64,000 bases of DNA from Arhodomonas sp052060015 (GCF_052060015.1 NZ_JBPODZ010000002.1:186001-250000); one strand, 5' to 3'; positions 42,463 through 51,474 are shown, numbered from the stretch's first letter. A program made the numbers and translations. Notes: generated from the sequence alone by a model not told the origin.

Positions 42463-42732
42463 TCAGCCTCCCTCCGCGTATAACCAGCCCTTGGCCACGG
42501 CCTCATCCAGGAACATGAGGACATCCTCGGCGAGCTCCGCCTCCGGGAACGCCTGCTCCAAATCGGCAATCACTGCCGCCACCGTCCGGCCATCGCAGCG
42601 GGCCATGATCTCGCCGGCGGGCCCGTTGAGCTGAACCATGCCCTCGGGGTAGAGCAGCACATAGGCGGACTGCGCGGGCTCCCACTGCAACCGTACCCCG
42701 GTTTGCAGGTGCACGGTGCTGTCACGATTCAT
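42463..42732 (-). CDS. pqqD: PqqA-binding chaperone
   Basis: An 89-residue RRE-fold protein that presents PqqA to PqqE. It has WEPAQSAYVLLYPEGMVQLN, GPAGEIMARCDGRTVAAVIA and EDVLMFLDEAVAKGWL, matching PqqD in length and order. ATG 42732 overlaps the pqqC stop by 4 bases (ATGA), and its own stop lies one base before the pqqE start. Within the pqqABCDE operon. Confidence 0.94.
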   Translation of the reverse strand: MNRDSTVHLQTGVRLQWEPAQSAYVLLYPEGMVQLNGPAGEIMARCDGRTVAAVIADLEQAFPEAELAEDVLMFLDEAVAKGWLYAEGG

Positions 42733-43502
42733 GCCCCTTCCTCCGCGGCCTGGTAGGGCGGCATACCCACCACGTAGGCCAGATACATGGCATCGAGCAT
42801 GCTCCAGAGCACGTCGAGCTTGAAGCGTAAAATCTCCAGCGCCCGCCTCTGGCCCTCCGCGCTGCGGAAATGCGCCAGCGTCAGTGCCAGTCCGTGTTCC
42901 ACGTCGCGCCCCGCCTGACTGAGGCGCGAGCGGAAGTAGGCCAGCCCGTCGGGATCCACCCAGGGATAGTGCTCCGGCCACGTGGCCAACCGGGAGCGGT
43001 GCGCCTCCGGCGCGAAGAGCTCGGTCAGTGACGAGCACACGGCCTCCTCCCAAGGGCGTTGCCGGGCGAAGTTGACATAGGCATCCACGGCGAAACGCAC
43101 CCCGGGCAGGACCTCCTCCAGCGAGAGCATGCGCTCGCGGGCCACGCCCACGGCCTCGCCGAGTCGAAGCCAGGCCTCGATGCCGCCGGCGTCGTCATCA
43201 CGCCCGTCATGGTCAAGGATCCGCTGCACCCACTGGCGGCGGACCTCACGGTCCGGGCAATTGGCCAGCACGGCGGCATCCTTGCGCGGGATATTGATCT
43301 GGTAATAGAAGCGGTTAATCACCCAGCCCTGGAGCTGGGCGCGGTCGAGCTCACCACCTGCCATCATCTGCTGGAAGGGATGGTGCAGATGGTAATACCG
43401 TCCGAGGGCACGGAGCCGGGATTCGAATTCCTCCCGCGACCAAGGCGGCCCCGTGCCTGCCTCCCCGGCCGGGTCCTCAGAGCTCGATTTCCATGCCGTC
43501 AT
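42729..43502 (-). CDS. pqqC: Pyrroloquinoline-quinone synthase
   Basis: A 257-residue cofactorless oxidase that performs the final ring closure and oxidation giving PQQ. It shows RYYHLHHPFQQMMAGGEL, GWVINRFYYQINIPRKDAAV, ILDHDG and VDAYVNFARQRPWEEAVCSS, with the LTELFAPEAHRSRLATWPEH stretch, all diagnostic for PqqC. ATG 43502 with GAGG upstream overlaps the end of pqqB by 26 bases and gives the usual length. No later Met is suitable. Confidence 0.95.
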   Translation of the reverse strand: MTAWKSSSEDPAGEAGTGPPWSREEFESRLRALGRYYHLHHPFQQMMAGGELDRAQLQGWVINRFYYQINIPRKDAAVLANCPDREVRRQWVQRILDHDGRDDDAGGIEAWLRLGEAVGVARERMLSLEEVLPGVRFAVDAYVNFARQRPWEEAVCSSLTELFAPEAHRSRLATWPEHYPWVDPDGLAYFRSRLSQAGRDVEHGLALTLAHFRSAEGQRRALEILRFKLDVLWSMLDAMYLAYVVGMPPYQAAEEGA

Positions 43503-44391
43503 GGGCGACCTCGATGCCCAGCTCCCGCAATCGGGCCCGCTCCGCGGAGTCCGGATCGAGTACCGGGTTTGTGTTGTTGATGTGAATGAGGATCCGCCGC
43601 GCCCCGGGGTAGGCATCCAGTATCTCGAGCATGCCGCCAGCACCGGTCAGCGGCAGATGGCCCATCTCACGGGCGGTCTTGGTGCCGCCGACCACTCGCT
43701 CCATCTCGTCGTCGGTCCAGGTGGTGCCGTCCACCAGGATCACATCGGCGCTCTCCAACCAGGGTTTCAAGTGGGGTTCCACCGCCCCGAGCCCCGGGGC
43801 ATAGAACGCCCGCCGGCCGGAATCCCGGCTGTCGATCACCAGGCCGATGTTGTCCCCTGGTTTCGGATCGTCGCGGTGCGGCGAGTACGGCGGTGGCTTA
43901 CTCGTCAGGGGGACCGGAGTAACCCGGACCCCCGGGGTCTCGGCGGGCTCCACCGACCGACCGTCCAGGGGCAGGGGGCGGACCTGCGTACCACAGTAGT
44001 GCCGGAGCATCTCCAGAAGGGGGAAACCGGTGCGCAGATCCTCCTCGACCCGGGGACTGCAGTAGACGGGCAGGGGCTCGCGGCTCTCGCGCAACATGAT
44101 CAGGCCGGTGACGTGATCGACCTGGCTGTCCACTAAGAGCACGGCCGCGATCCCGCTGCTGCGGATCGCGCCCCGCGGATACAGAGGCGGGTTGTCGATG
44201 ATCTGTTGGCGGATATCCGGAGAGGCATTCACCAGCAGCCAGTGCCGGTCGTCTCCGGACAGCGCAATGGACGACTGCGTGCGGCGCTCCCCCACCAATC
44301 GGCCGCTGCGGGCCTCGACACAGCGGGGGGAATTGCAATTCCACTGGGGGAAGCCCCCACCGGCAGCAGAGCCGAGCACGCGAATTCGCAT
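43477..44391 (-). CDS. pqqB: PQQ biosynthesis protein PqqB (metallo-beta-lactamase fold)
   Basis: A 304-residue protein, MRIRVLGSAAGGGFPQWNCN then CVEARSGR at the N-terminus, with TQSSIALSGDDRHWLLVNAS, LLVDSQVDHVTGLIMLRE and the C-terminal LIHINNTNPVLD. PqqB is proposed to hydroxylate the tyrosine-derived part of the peptide before final ring formation. Length and motifs are standard. It follows pqqA by 40 bases. Confidence 0.96.
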   Translation of the reverse strand: MRIRVLGSAAGGGFPQWNCNSPRCVEARSGRLVGERRTQSSIALSGDDRHWLLVNASPDIRQQIIDNPPLYPRGAIRSSGIAAVLLVDSQVDHVTGLIMLRESREPLPVYCSPRVEEDLRTGFPLLEMLRHYCGTQVRPLPLDGRSVEPAETPGVRVTPVPLTSKPPPYSPHRDDPKPGDNIGLVIDSRDSGRRAFYAPGLGAVEPHLKPWLESADVILVDGTTWTDDEMERVVGGTKTAREMGHLPLTGAGGMLEILDAYPGARRILIHINNTNPVLDPDSAERARLRELGIEVAHDGMEIEL

Positions 44392-44431
44392 GGCGATCGG
44401 AGCGGGGGCGGGAACACCACCCCCGGCGACC

Positions 44432-44506
44432 TCAGCGGGCCGTTATGTACAGGTTGATCTCGAAGCCGAGACGCAGCTCCTGATAAGCGGGCTTGCTCCA
44501 ACGCAT
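44432..44506 (-). CDS. pqqA: PQQ precursor peptide PqqA
   Basis: A 24-codon ORF reading MRWSKPAYQELRLGFEINLY then ITAR. Glu16 and Tyr20, which are cross-linked to become PQQ, sit in the conserved E-x3-Y spacing. The ATG at 44506 has an excellent GGAGGAG site six bases upstream. It is the head gene of pqqABCDE, divergent from the PQQ-dependent dehydrogenase. Confidence 0.93.
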   Translation of the reverse strand: MRWSKPAYQELRLGFEINLYITAR

Positions 44507-44825
44507 ATCGATCTCCTCCTCAGGTGAAGTCCATGGCCCAAGCGGTGCCATGTATCTTCAGTGTAACAGTGGCCAGCGGCCAGCACAGCGTGCCACCCCA
44601 TTCCCGCCCCGCATACGTGCACGCGCCGATACTCGCCTGTTTACGTTGCATCAAAGGGCACGGTCCACCTTTGGGTTGACGGGGCCCGGCGTTGGCACTG
44701 GGGATATCCATGGACTATACGTGTGTTCGCGGTCCTGGCCATACACCGCTCCATGCCAAGTCTGAATAAGTACCATGGATGAACCTCTTGCCGGGCCGAA
44801 GACAAGAAATTCATGCGAGGAGAGA
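44507..44825. other. Divergent control region between pqqA and the sugar dehydrogenase
   Basis: About 320 bases without a supported gene. It must hold the promoters of both pqqABCDE (leftward) and the dehydrogenase-cytochrome pair (rightward). On the minus strand a TACACT-like -10 lies near 44560. I find no convincing paired hexamers, operator palindrome or terminator. Confidence 0.4.
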
Positions 44826-46106
44826 ATGCCCATGACTGGTAAACAATCCCTCTGTGCGTTGTCGCTGGCGGGACTGCTCATTGGCGGCATCGGCGGCGCG
44901 ACGGCGCAGCAGCTCGACCCGAACATCGAGCGGCTGCAAGATTTCAAAACCACCGGCACCGACCTCGAGATCGAAACGGTCACCCAGTCCGAAGAACGGG
45001 CGGCCAACATCCGGCGAATCCTCGAGGAGATCAACTTGCCTCGGGGTTTCGAGATCGATCTCTACGCAATCGTTCCCGATGCCCGTCACATGGCGGTGGG
45101 TAACAACGTAGGCGTGGTCTATGTCGGTACCCGAAAGACCAAGGTCTATGCGGTCACTGACCGGGACAAGGACCGGGTCGCCGACGAGGTGAAGGTGTTC
45201 GCGCCCTCCGTGGATATGAAGGTGCCGAACGGGGTGTGCTTCTCCCGCGACGGCATCCTCTATGTCGCGGAGCACAATCGTGTGCTGGTCTTCCCCGCGG
45301 CGGAATTCTTCTACGAGAGCCCGGACGTCGCCATCGGGGTGGTCGCCGACCAACTGGTGCCGGAGGAGGAGGAGTCCTTCAATCACGGTGCCCGAACTTG
45401 CGACATTGGCCCGGACAACAAGCTCTACATCACCCTCGGCCAGCCCTACAACGTCCCACCCGCCGAGAAGATGGAGCTGTACAACGAAGTCGGCCTCGGC
45501 GGCATCATTCGCATGAATCGCGACGGCAGCGACCGCGAGGTCTATGCGCTCGGCATCCGCAACTCGGTAGGGCTCGACTTCAACCCGGCCAACGGCGAGC
45601 TCTGGTTCACCGACAACCAGGTCGACGGCATGGGTGACGACATCCCGCCCGGCGAGATCAACCGGGCCACGGCCAAGGGCCAGCACTTCGGCTTCCCCTG
45701 GTACGGCGGCGGGGACGTGCGCACCAACGAGTACCAGGATTCCGAGCCCCCCGAGGACGTGATCTTCCCCGAGGTGGAAACGGCGCCCCACGCCGCGGAC
45801 CTGGGGATGACCTTCTACACCGGGCGCCAGTTTCCGGAAAAGTACCGGGGCGGCATACTCAATGCCCAGCATGGTTCCTGGAACCGCTCCGAGCCCATTG
45901 GCGCACGGGTGATGTTCACCAGCGTCGAGGAGGACGGCAGCGCCGGTACCCATGAGGTCTTCGCCGACGGCTGGCTCGACGAGGAGACCGGCGAATACCT
46001 CGGCCGGCCGGTCGACGTAGTGCAGTTCCTGGATGGCTCCATCCTGGTCTCCGACGACCTGACCGGTGCCATCTACCGCATTGCCTACACGGGTACCGAG
46101 GAATAA
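44826..46106 (+). CDS. PQQ-dependent sugar dehydrogenase (sorbosone/aldose dehydrogenase type)
   Basis: About 426 residues, exported. The N-terminus has a signal peptide (SLCALSLAGLLIGGIGGATA, cleaved after ATA or AQ). The mature part is a six-bladed propeller of the soluble glucose/sorbosone dehydrogenase family: LPRGFEIDLYAIVPDARHMA, NGVCFSRDGILYVAEHNRVL, HGARTCDIGPDNKLYITLGQ, YALGIRNSVGLDFNPANGEL, AQHGSWNRSEP and VQFLDGSILVSDDLTGAIYR. It oxidises an aldose or related alcohol/aldehyde in the periplasm using PQQ, passing electrons to cytochrome c. Its position beside pqqA and before a cytochrome c gene supports this. ATG 44826 or 44832 are both possible after GAGGAG. Confidence 0.9.
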   Translation: MPMTGKQSLCALSLAGLLIGGIGGATAQQLDPNIERLQDFKTTGTDLEIETVTQSEERAANIRRILEEINLPRGFEIDLYAIVPDARHMAVGNNVGVVYVGTRKTKVYAVTDRDKDRVADEVKVFAPSVDMKVPNGVCFSRDGILYVAEHNRVLVFPAAEFFYESPDVAIGVVADQLVPEEEESFNHGARTCDIGPDNKLYITLGQPYNVPPAEKMELYNEVGLGGIIRMNRDGSDREVYALGIRNSVGLDFNPANGELWFTDNQVDGMGDDIPPGEINRATAKGQHFGFPWYGGGDVRTNEYQDSEPPEDVIFPEVETAPHAADLGMTFYTGRQFPEKYRGGILNAQHGSWNRSEPIGARVMFTSVEEDGSAGTHEVFADGWLDEETGEYLGRPVDVVQFLDGSILVSDDLTGAIYRIAYTGTEE

Positions 46107-46120
46107 GACACCCGCGCCTT

Positions 46121-46144
46121 CCCGGCGCCCGCACGGGCGCCGGG
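46121..46144 (+). other. Perfect 10-bp stem-loop between dehydrogenase and cytochrome c
   Basis: CCCGGCGCCC-GCAC-GGGCGCCGGG, with no T-run after it. It could dampen read-through or stabilise the upstream message, so that the dehydrogenase and cytochrome are made in different amounts. Confidence 0.5.
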
Positions 46145-46165
46145 GCTCTCACGCTGGAGAGGACC

Positions 46166-46504
46166 ATGAACTGGAGTACCCCGAGGGCGCTCATGTTGTT
46201 GCTGGGCACCCTGCTCATGGCCGGCACCGTCCAGGCTGGTGACCCTGCCGCCGGCCGCGACGCTGCCGGTCAGTGCGTAGCCTGTCACGGCCTTGACGGG
46301 ATCGCGCGCCAGCCCGATGCAGGGAACCTGGCCGGACAGAACGCAATGTATCTGCGCAACCAGCTCGAGGCCTTCCGCAGCGGCAAGCGCCGACATCCCC
46401 AGATGAACGTAATTGCCAAGGAGCTCAGCGACGAGGAAATCGCCGATCTGGCCGCCTGGTACTCCGCCATCGAGCTGGAGGTAAAGCTGCCAGATCTGCC
46501 ATAG
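46166..46504 (+). CDS. Small periplasmic cytochrome c (class I)
   Basis: A 112-residue precursor: signal peptide (ALMLLLGTLLMAGTVQA), then GDPAAGRDAAGQCVACHGLD with a single CxxCH haem site, NLAGQNAMYLRNQLEAFRSG, the likely axial Met in HPQMNVIAKELSDEEI, and a C-terminal helix (ADLAAWYSAI). It resembles the c4/c553-type electron carriers. It probably accepts electrons from the upstream PQQ dehydrogenase and passes them to the terminal oxidase. ATG 46166 follows GGAGAGGACC. Confidence 0.92.
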   Translation: MNWSTPRALMLLLGTLLMAGTVQAGDPAAGRDAAGQCVACHGLDGIARQPDAGNLAGQNAMYLRNQLEAFRSGKRRHPQMNVIAKELSDEEIADLAAWYSAIELEVKLPDLP

Positions 46505-46518
46505 CGGGGGGTCGTGAT

Positions 46519-46535
46519 CAGGTGCCCGGCACCTG
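46519..46535. repeat. Short inverted repeat between convergent genes
   Basis: CAGGTGC-CCG-GCACCTG lies in the 58-base gap between the cytochrome c gene and the convergent ATPase gene. It could act as a weak terminator in either direction, but there is no T-run. Confidence 0.3.
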
Positions 46536-46562
46536 CCCCACGGCACGATACGCAGGTCCCGG

Positions 46563-49500
46563 TCACGGGGAGGACTGCGAATCCGAAACAACCGCGGCGA
46601 GGGCATCAGCGAGCCACTGTGCCTCCCCCGCCACGGCATCGGCGCTGGTGTCCGCCCCGCCCATGGCTGCCAGGACGCGCAGCTTCAACGCCGCCTCATC
46701 CAGCACCTCGCGCCCATCCAGATGCTCGTGCTCGCGGAGCCATTCCTCCAGCTCTTCGCGGGCGTTGCTGCGGAAACGACTGACCGCCCCCGCCTCCAGG
46801 GCATCCAGCAATGCCCGGGCGTCCCCGCCGAGCTCCCGGTTCAGGGCATCCACCCGGTCGATGAAGGTCTCGCTGACCGCCCCGGAGGCCTCCAGGGCGT
46901 CGCGGTCCACGGGCCGTCCCCGCCCCTCCCGCCAAGCCTCAAGCCAGGCCCGCGCACCGGCGGCACGGCGGCGCAGGAGGCCCTTCTCCTCGTCGTCCAG
47001 CAGCGTGTTGGCCGCCGGCGAGCCCAGGAGGGACTCCAACGCACCGAGACGGCCAATCCCCGCGCAGATCAGCCGGTACAACAGCCCCAGGTCATCCCGC
47101 AGCAGGTGGAAAAGATGCAGTGACTCGGGCGGCTCCCAGGGGGCCACTGGCGGGACCCCCAGGGCCATGGCGTAGTCCTCGGCGGTGCGGCCCTGCGGCG
47201 CCGGGACCTCGGCGGTGGGCGGCAACGCCAGCGCCTCGGGCGCCTCCACCGCCCCGGCGCGCCGGCGCAGTCGGGCCAGGTCGACCCAGTGCACTTGCGG
47301 ATCCCGCTCCTGCCAATAGGCGAGGTCGCCGGGCTGGGCGGTGAGATAGAACACCTGCCGGCCACTGTCGGCCAGGGCGTGCAGGCTCTCCACGGCGGCG
47401 CGGAAACGCTCCGGGTCGGCGGTGGTCAGGGCCTCGTCGAGGACCAGCGGCAGCGATTCGGCGCCCCGCTCCACCTCCAGGGCGAAGGCCACGCGCACCG
47501 CGAGCAATAGCTGCATCCGCGTGCCGCTGGACAACGCGGCCAGATTCCGCCGTTCCCCCGTGGCCGACTCTACGGCGGCGAACCGGGTGCCGCCGTCCGC
47601 GCTGAAGTCCAGTTGATAGTGGTGGTGGGTGAAGTGGGCAAACCACTCCCCGGCACGGCGCAGGGCCGGGGGCCGGCTGCTGCGCTCGTGCTCCTCCTGC
47701 ACACGGTCGAGGAGCAGCTGCCCGGCTTCGGCGAACAGGGCCTCGTCCAGCCGTTCGCGCAGGGCGTCCGCGGCCCCTTGTTCCCCGGCACGGGCCTCCT
47801 CCAGGGCCCGCTCGGCGCCGGCACGGCGGATCGCCTCCTCGATGCGCGCGATCTCGCGGAGGAGCTCATCGCGTTCCCCGGCGCGCTCGCGGGCGGCATC
47901 CCGGCGACGTTGCAGCCCCTCCTCGTCGTCGGCCTCCACCGCTGCCATCAGACCGCCCGCCTCACCCAAGGCCTCGCGGCGCTGTCGCTCCAATAGTCGG
48001 GCCTCCCCGAGGTCGTCACGGCGCTGCCGCCACTGACCGAGCCGCTCCAGGCGCTGGCGCAGACCGGCGTCGTCACCGTCCTCGAGCCCGGCCCCGATGA
48101 AGACGGCGGTAATGGCCTCCTCGGCGGCGCGGCGCTCGCGCTCGACGCGCGCGATGTCCTGGTCCGCCCTAGCGATGTTCGTCTCCGCCTCGCGATGTCG
48201 GCGACTGCGCTCGGCCAGGTTCTCCAGGCGGGCCAGCAGTGTGTCCCCCCCCGGCTGTTCCACCTCCGGCGTCTCACCGTAGGCGGCGAGGAAAGACCCG
48301 GCCTGTTCGCGTAAATCCTGGGCCTCGCCCTCCTGCGCCTCCAAGGCGCGCTCCAACTCCCCCACCCGGCGCGCGGCCTGGTCGTGGTCGTGGGTGAGCT
48401 GCAACCAGCGCAGCAATTCGGCATCGTGGCGTGTCGTGTCGTAACCCACCTCCGCTGCCAGGCGCTGCAACCGCCCCAGCAATTCATCGCGCTCGCCACG
48501 GCGGCGGTCCAGCTCCCGGCCGAGCGCTTCCCGGCGACGTTGATCCGCCTCCCGCCCGCGCGCCTCCTGGAGCGCCCGGTCCAGGTCACTAAGGCATTGG
48601 CGGACGCCTTCCGCTTCCCAGGCCTCGGGGCCGGCAATCCCCAGTGCCTCGAAGCGCCGGCGCGCGTCCCCACGCTCCGCCGCCCCCGCCGCTTGCGGGA
48701 ACGTCATCCAGGCGCCCAGGACGAAGGGGACGAGCAGGACGGAGAGGCCCCAATGCAACCCCACCGCGGCGGCCGCCAGCGCCACCGCGAAGGCCACCGC
48801 CGTGGACACGGCGCCGAGCAGCCGACGGCGCGTCCAGGGCGGATCCGTAGGGGCAGCGAGCCACTGCAGCAGCTCGCGCCGCCCGGCCATGAGCCGCTCG
48901 ATCTCCCCGGTGGGGTCACCGTCTTCGGGGGGCAGGCGCTCGTGCTCACGCTCCAGTGCCGTGACGGTGGCTTCGAGGCGACGCTTCTCCTCCAGGGCCT
49001 CGCCCACGCGCCGGATCGTGGCGGGGTCGATGCGTACCGCCGCACCGCTGGCACCACCCAACGCCTCCACCGCCTGATCCCGCTCGGCCCGGGCGCCGCG
49101 CAGCGCCTCGCGCTGGTGCTCGATTTGCGCCTCCAGGCGCTGCAATCGCTGCAGGGCCCCGCGGTGGTCCGCGAGGGTGGCCTCGGTGGGACCGCCGTCG
49201 GGCAATCCGGCCTCGTCCAGGCGCCCCTGCGCTTCCGCCCGACCACGGCGCAGCCGATCCAGCTCCGCCGCCTGCTCGTCGGGCTTGCGCCGCCACTGCG
49301 CCAGGACGTCCGCCTCGTTGCCCTGCAGGCGCTCCATATCCGGCGGGAAGCCCCCCAGCTCCGCCTCCAGTGCCCGGCGCCCGCGCCGTGCCTCCAGCAG
49401 CTCCAGGGCCCGCTCGCAGCGAGTCTGCTCCAGCGCGGCCTCCTCCGCGGCCACCTGTTTGCGGCGCAGCTCATCCAGACGCGCCTCGTCCCCACGCAGC

Positions 49501-50024
49501 TCGGCGTGGTGCCTCTGCGCCGCCCGCAGCTGCCCGCGCGCCTTCTCCAGCGCCTTCCGCTCCCGCTGGCCGTGGCGGGCCCCCACGCGAAACGGTTCGG
49601 CCTCGCGCAGCGCGGGGATGTCGTAGCCCCCCGCCAGCTCCCGGGCGAGGCGCGTGGCGATCTGCCGGTCGGTCTCGTGGTCGTCGGCGAGCAGATCCTC
49701 CACCCGCAGGAGAAAGCAGGGCAGGAAGCGATGCTGGGGCAGTGGCGGCGGCTCCACCGGCTCACCTGCCTGCTGCCAGAGCAGCTGATCCCCCTGGCGC
49801 ACCGCCCGCAGCTCGCCACGGTCGCTGTCGAAGACCGCCTCCACGGTAACCGGGAGCCGGTGGAGTTCCTCCCGGTAGAGGGCGGCCCGCAAGCCACGCA
49901 CCAGGCTGGACTTGCCCGAGGCGTTGGGCCCCACCACTACATTGACCCCCGAGGACAGCTCCTCGACGGTAAAACCGGGACGGATGCCGGGGAGCCGCTC
50001 GATGGCAAGGGCGCGCAACCTCAC
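46563..50024 (-). CDS. SbcC/YhaN-like coiled-coil ATPase with apical membrane helices
   Basis: A 1153-residue SMC/Rad50-type ATPase. Walker A is GPNASGKSSL at about 31-40. Long coiled coils (about 170-390 and 450-780) are separated by two adjacent hydrophobic segments (about 398-443: STAVAFAVALAAAAVGLHW and LSVLLVPFVLGAW) at the place where Rad50 has its CxxC zinc hook. The ABC signature LSSGTRMQLLLAVRVAF and Walker B LPLVLDEALTTADPERF lie near 840-890. A further 200-residue extension follows, helical, with two HhH-like stretches. It forms an operon with the Mre11-like phosphoesterase (4-base overlap). The likely role is DNA end processing at the membrane. Confidence 0.85.
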   Translation of the reverse strand: MRLRALAIERLPGIRPGFTVEELSSGVNVVVGPNASGKSSLVRGLRAALYREELHRLPVTVEAVFDSDRGELRAVRQGDQLLWQQAGEPVEPPPLPQHRFLPCFLLRVEDLLADDHETDRQIATRLARELAGGYDIPALREAEPFRVGARHGQRERKALEKARGQLRAAQRHHAELRGDEARLDELRRKQVAAEEAALEQTRCERALELLEARRGRRALEAELGGFPPDMERLQGNEADVLAQWRRKPDEQAAELDRLRRGRAEAQGRLDEAGLPDGGPTEATLADHRGALQRLQRLEAQIEHQREALRGARAERDQAVEALGGASGAAVRIDPATIRRVGEALEEKRRLEATVTALEREHERLPPEDGDPTGEIERLMAGRRELLQWLAAPTDPPWTRRRLLGAVSTAVAFAVALAAAAVGLHWGLSVLLVPFVLGAWMTFPQAAGAAERGDARRRFEALGIAGPEAWEAEGVRQCLSDLDRALQEARGREADQRRREALGRELDRRRGERDELLGRLQRLAAEVGYDTTRHDAELLRWLQLTHDHDQAARRVGELERALEAQEGEAQDLREQAGSFLAAYGETPEVEQPGGDTLLARLENLAERSRRHREAETNIARADQDIARVERERRAAEEAITAVFIGAGLEDGDDAGLRQRLERLGQWRQRRDDLGEARLLERQRREALGEAGGLMAAVEADDEEGLQRRRDAARERAGERDELLREIARIEEAIRRAGAERALEEARAGEQGAADALRERLDEALFAEAGQLLLDRVQEEHERSSRPPALRRAGEWFAHFTHHHYQLDFSADGGTRFAAVESATGERRNLAALSSGTRMQLLLAVRVAFALEVERGAESLPLVLDEALTTADPERFRAAVESLHALADSGRQVFYLTAQPGDLAYWQERDPQVHWVDLARLRRRAGAVEAPEALALPPTAEVPAPQGRTAEDYAMALGVPPVAPWEPPESLHLFHLLRDDLGLLYRLICAGIGRLGALESLLGSPAANTLLDDEEKGLLRRRAAGARAWLEAWREGRGRPVDRDALEASGAVSETFIDRVDALNRELGGDARALLDALEAGAVSRFRSNAREELEEWLREHEHLDGREVLDEAALKLRVLAAMGGADTSADAVAGEAQWLADALAAVVSDSQSSP

Positions 50025-51304
50025 TCGGCGCCCTCCCGCTGGGTGAGCAGGCCGTCCAGGCCCTCCAGGGCGGCACGTTCGAGGATCGACGCCACCTCGT
50101 CGGGATCCGGTTCCGGTGCCCCCAGGGGCGCGAAGTCGCGCTCGTGGACCCGGCTGACCATGCGCCGTTGGGCCTCCGTGATCAGCGCCCGGCGTTCCGG
50201 GCCGTCCTCGCCACGGAGAATCAGGAGCTTACGCGCCAACAGGCCGACGGGGTCACTGTTGTTCGCCAGGGCCTCCAGGTCCATGGCCGGCAGGGCCTCG
50301 AGGCGCCACCGCTCGATGAAATAGACGATGCCCTCGCGCTCCTGCACCATCGCGCGGGGATCGTCGGCACTCAGGATCCGCTGGACCGCCTGGCGATGCT
50401 CGCTGCGGCCGGTGAGCCGCAACCGGCATCCCACCGCCCGGGGGCGGGCCGCGCCGGCGGCGATCCGCTGGTGGATGGCGTCCAGGGCATGGGTGATACG
50501 CAGGTGCACCCCGGCGGGGTCATCCAGGTCATCCAGCGGGACGGCCACTTCCTCCCAGCGCAACGGCGCCAGCGGGATCTGCCCGATAGCCAGCTCACCA
50601 CCCGTCACCTCCAGTAGCCAAGGACCGTGGGGCCCGGACTCCCCCGGGTCCATCCCGGTGAGCGAACCGAGATAGCCGATCGGACGCGGCGCAGCCAGCG
50701 CATCCGGTCGGTGGATATGGCCGAGCAGCCAGGCGTCCACCGGCGCCGCCTCCAGCTCCGCCAATCGGACCGGGGCATGATGGCTGCCGGTCTGGTCACG
50801 GTCACAATGGAGCACTCCGATGCTGGGGACAGCGCCCGTACCGGCATCGGGGACGCCCTCGGCCAGGGGGCTGGTGGTGACCACCTCGCCGGGGAACGAC
50901 CAGCCCAGGACCCGTACCCGGCCGCCGTCACCACCCTGCAGCGTTTCGGCCTCCCAGCGGCCTCCCCGGCCGAGGAGCCGGAATTCCGGGATACTGTCGG
51001 CGAGCCGGGGCAGGACCTCGACGTCGTGGTTGCCGGCCACCGCGAGCACCGCCACGCCCGCGCCGGCGAGCTCCGCCACGCCCTCGCGCAAGTCGGCATA
51101 GGCCTCGTAGAAGTCGTCGTTCTGCTCGACCACGTCACCGGCGAGCAGAACCGCGTCCACGCCCCGGCGCAGCGCCTCTTCCACCGTCCGGCGCCAGGCG
51201 CCGGCGGGCGAGAGCTCCCACCCGCGGAAACGCTCCAGGACCTCGGAGGGCAGACGCGAGGCCTGGCGGCCAAGATGGATATCCCCCACGCAGAGCAGCT
51301 GCAT
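50021..51304 (-). CDS. SbcD/YhaO-like DNA repair phosphoesterase
   Basis: A 427-residue Mre11-type metallophosphoesterase. Motifs in order: VGDIHLGRQA, LLAGDVVEQNDDF, VAGNHDVEVLP, IGVLHCDRD and LLGHIHRPDAL. All metal ligands are present, so nuclease activity is plausible. The C-terminal 200 residues are the accessory/capping region that contacts the ATPase partner. It is first in an operon with the SbcC/YhaN-like ATPase. MQLLCVGDIHLG at 51304 is the family start; the longer frame adds an unrelated segment. Confidence 0.87.
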   Translation of the reverse strand: MQLLCVGDIHLGRQASRLPSEVLERFRGWELSPAGAWRRTVEEALRRGVDAVLLAGDVVEQNDDFYEAYADLREGVAELAGAGVAVLAVAGNHDVEVLPRLADSIPEFRLLGRGGRWEAETLQGGDGGRVRVLGWSFPGEVVTTSPLAEGVPDAGTGAVPSIGVLHCDRDQTGSHHAPVRLAELEAAPVDAWLLGHIHRPDALAAPRPIGYLGSLTGMDPGESGPHGPWLLEVTGGELAIGQIPLAPLRWEEVAVPLDDLDDPAGVHLRITHALDAIHQRIAAGAARPRAVGCRLRLTGRSEHRQAVQRILSADDPRAMVQEREGIVYFIERWRLEALPAMDLEALANNSDPVGLLARKLLILRGEDGPERRALITEAQRRMVSRVHERDFAPLGAPEPDPDEVASILERAALEGLDGLLTQREGAE

Positions 51305-51392
51305 GCCTGCTTCCCTGCCACTTCCATGAAACGAGGGCCCTCGTATAGCAAGGGCATCGGGGCATGGCAAGTCACGGAGAAATCGAGGACAC

Positions 51393-51421
51393 AAAAAGCG
51401 GCGCCGGCACGGGGCCGGCGC
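51393..51421 (-). terminator. Terminator of small secreted protein gene, copy A
   Basis: Read on the minus strand: GCGCCGGC-CCCGT-GCCGGCGC followed by CGCTTTTTG. This is an eight-pair GC stem with a T-run. A near-identical structure follows copy B. Confidence 0.8.
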
Positions 51422-51474
51422 AAAAAGGGGACACAGTGAACCCCTACAGGAGAGAGAGGCGATGCGGCATGGGC

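Noticed and set aside
44692..44710. TTGGCAC-like sigma-54 promoter before the PQQ dehydrogenase
   Set aside because: The -24 element is present but no GC-containing -12 element lies at the required distance.
48384..50324. 646-codon plus-strand open frame antisense to the SbcC-like ATPase
   Set aside because: Complement of the coiled-coil coding region. Gln/Arg/Leu-rich with no family resemblance.
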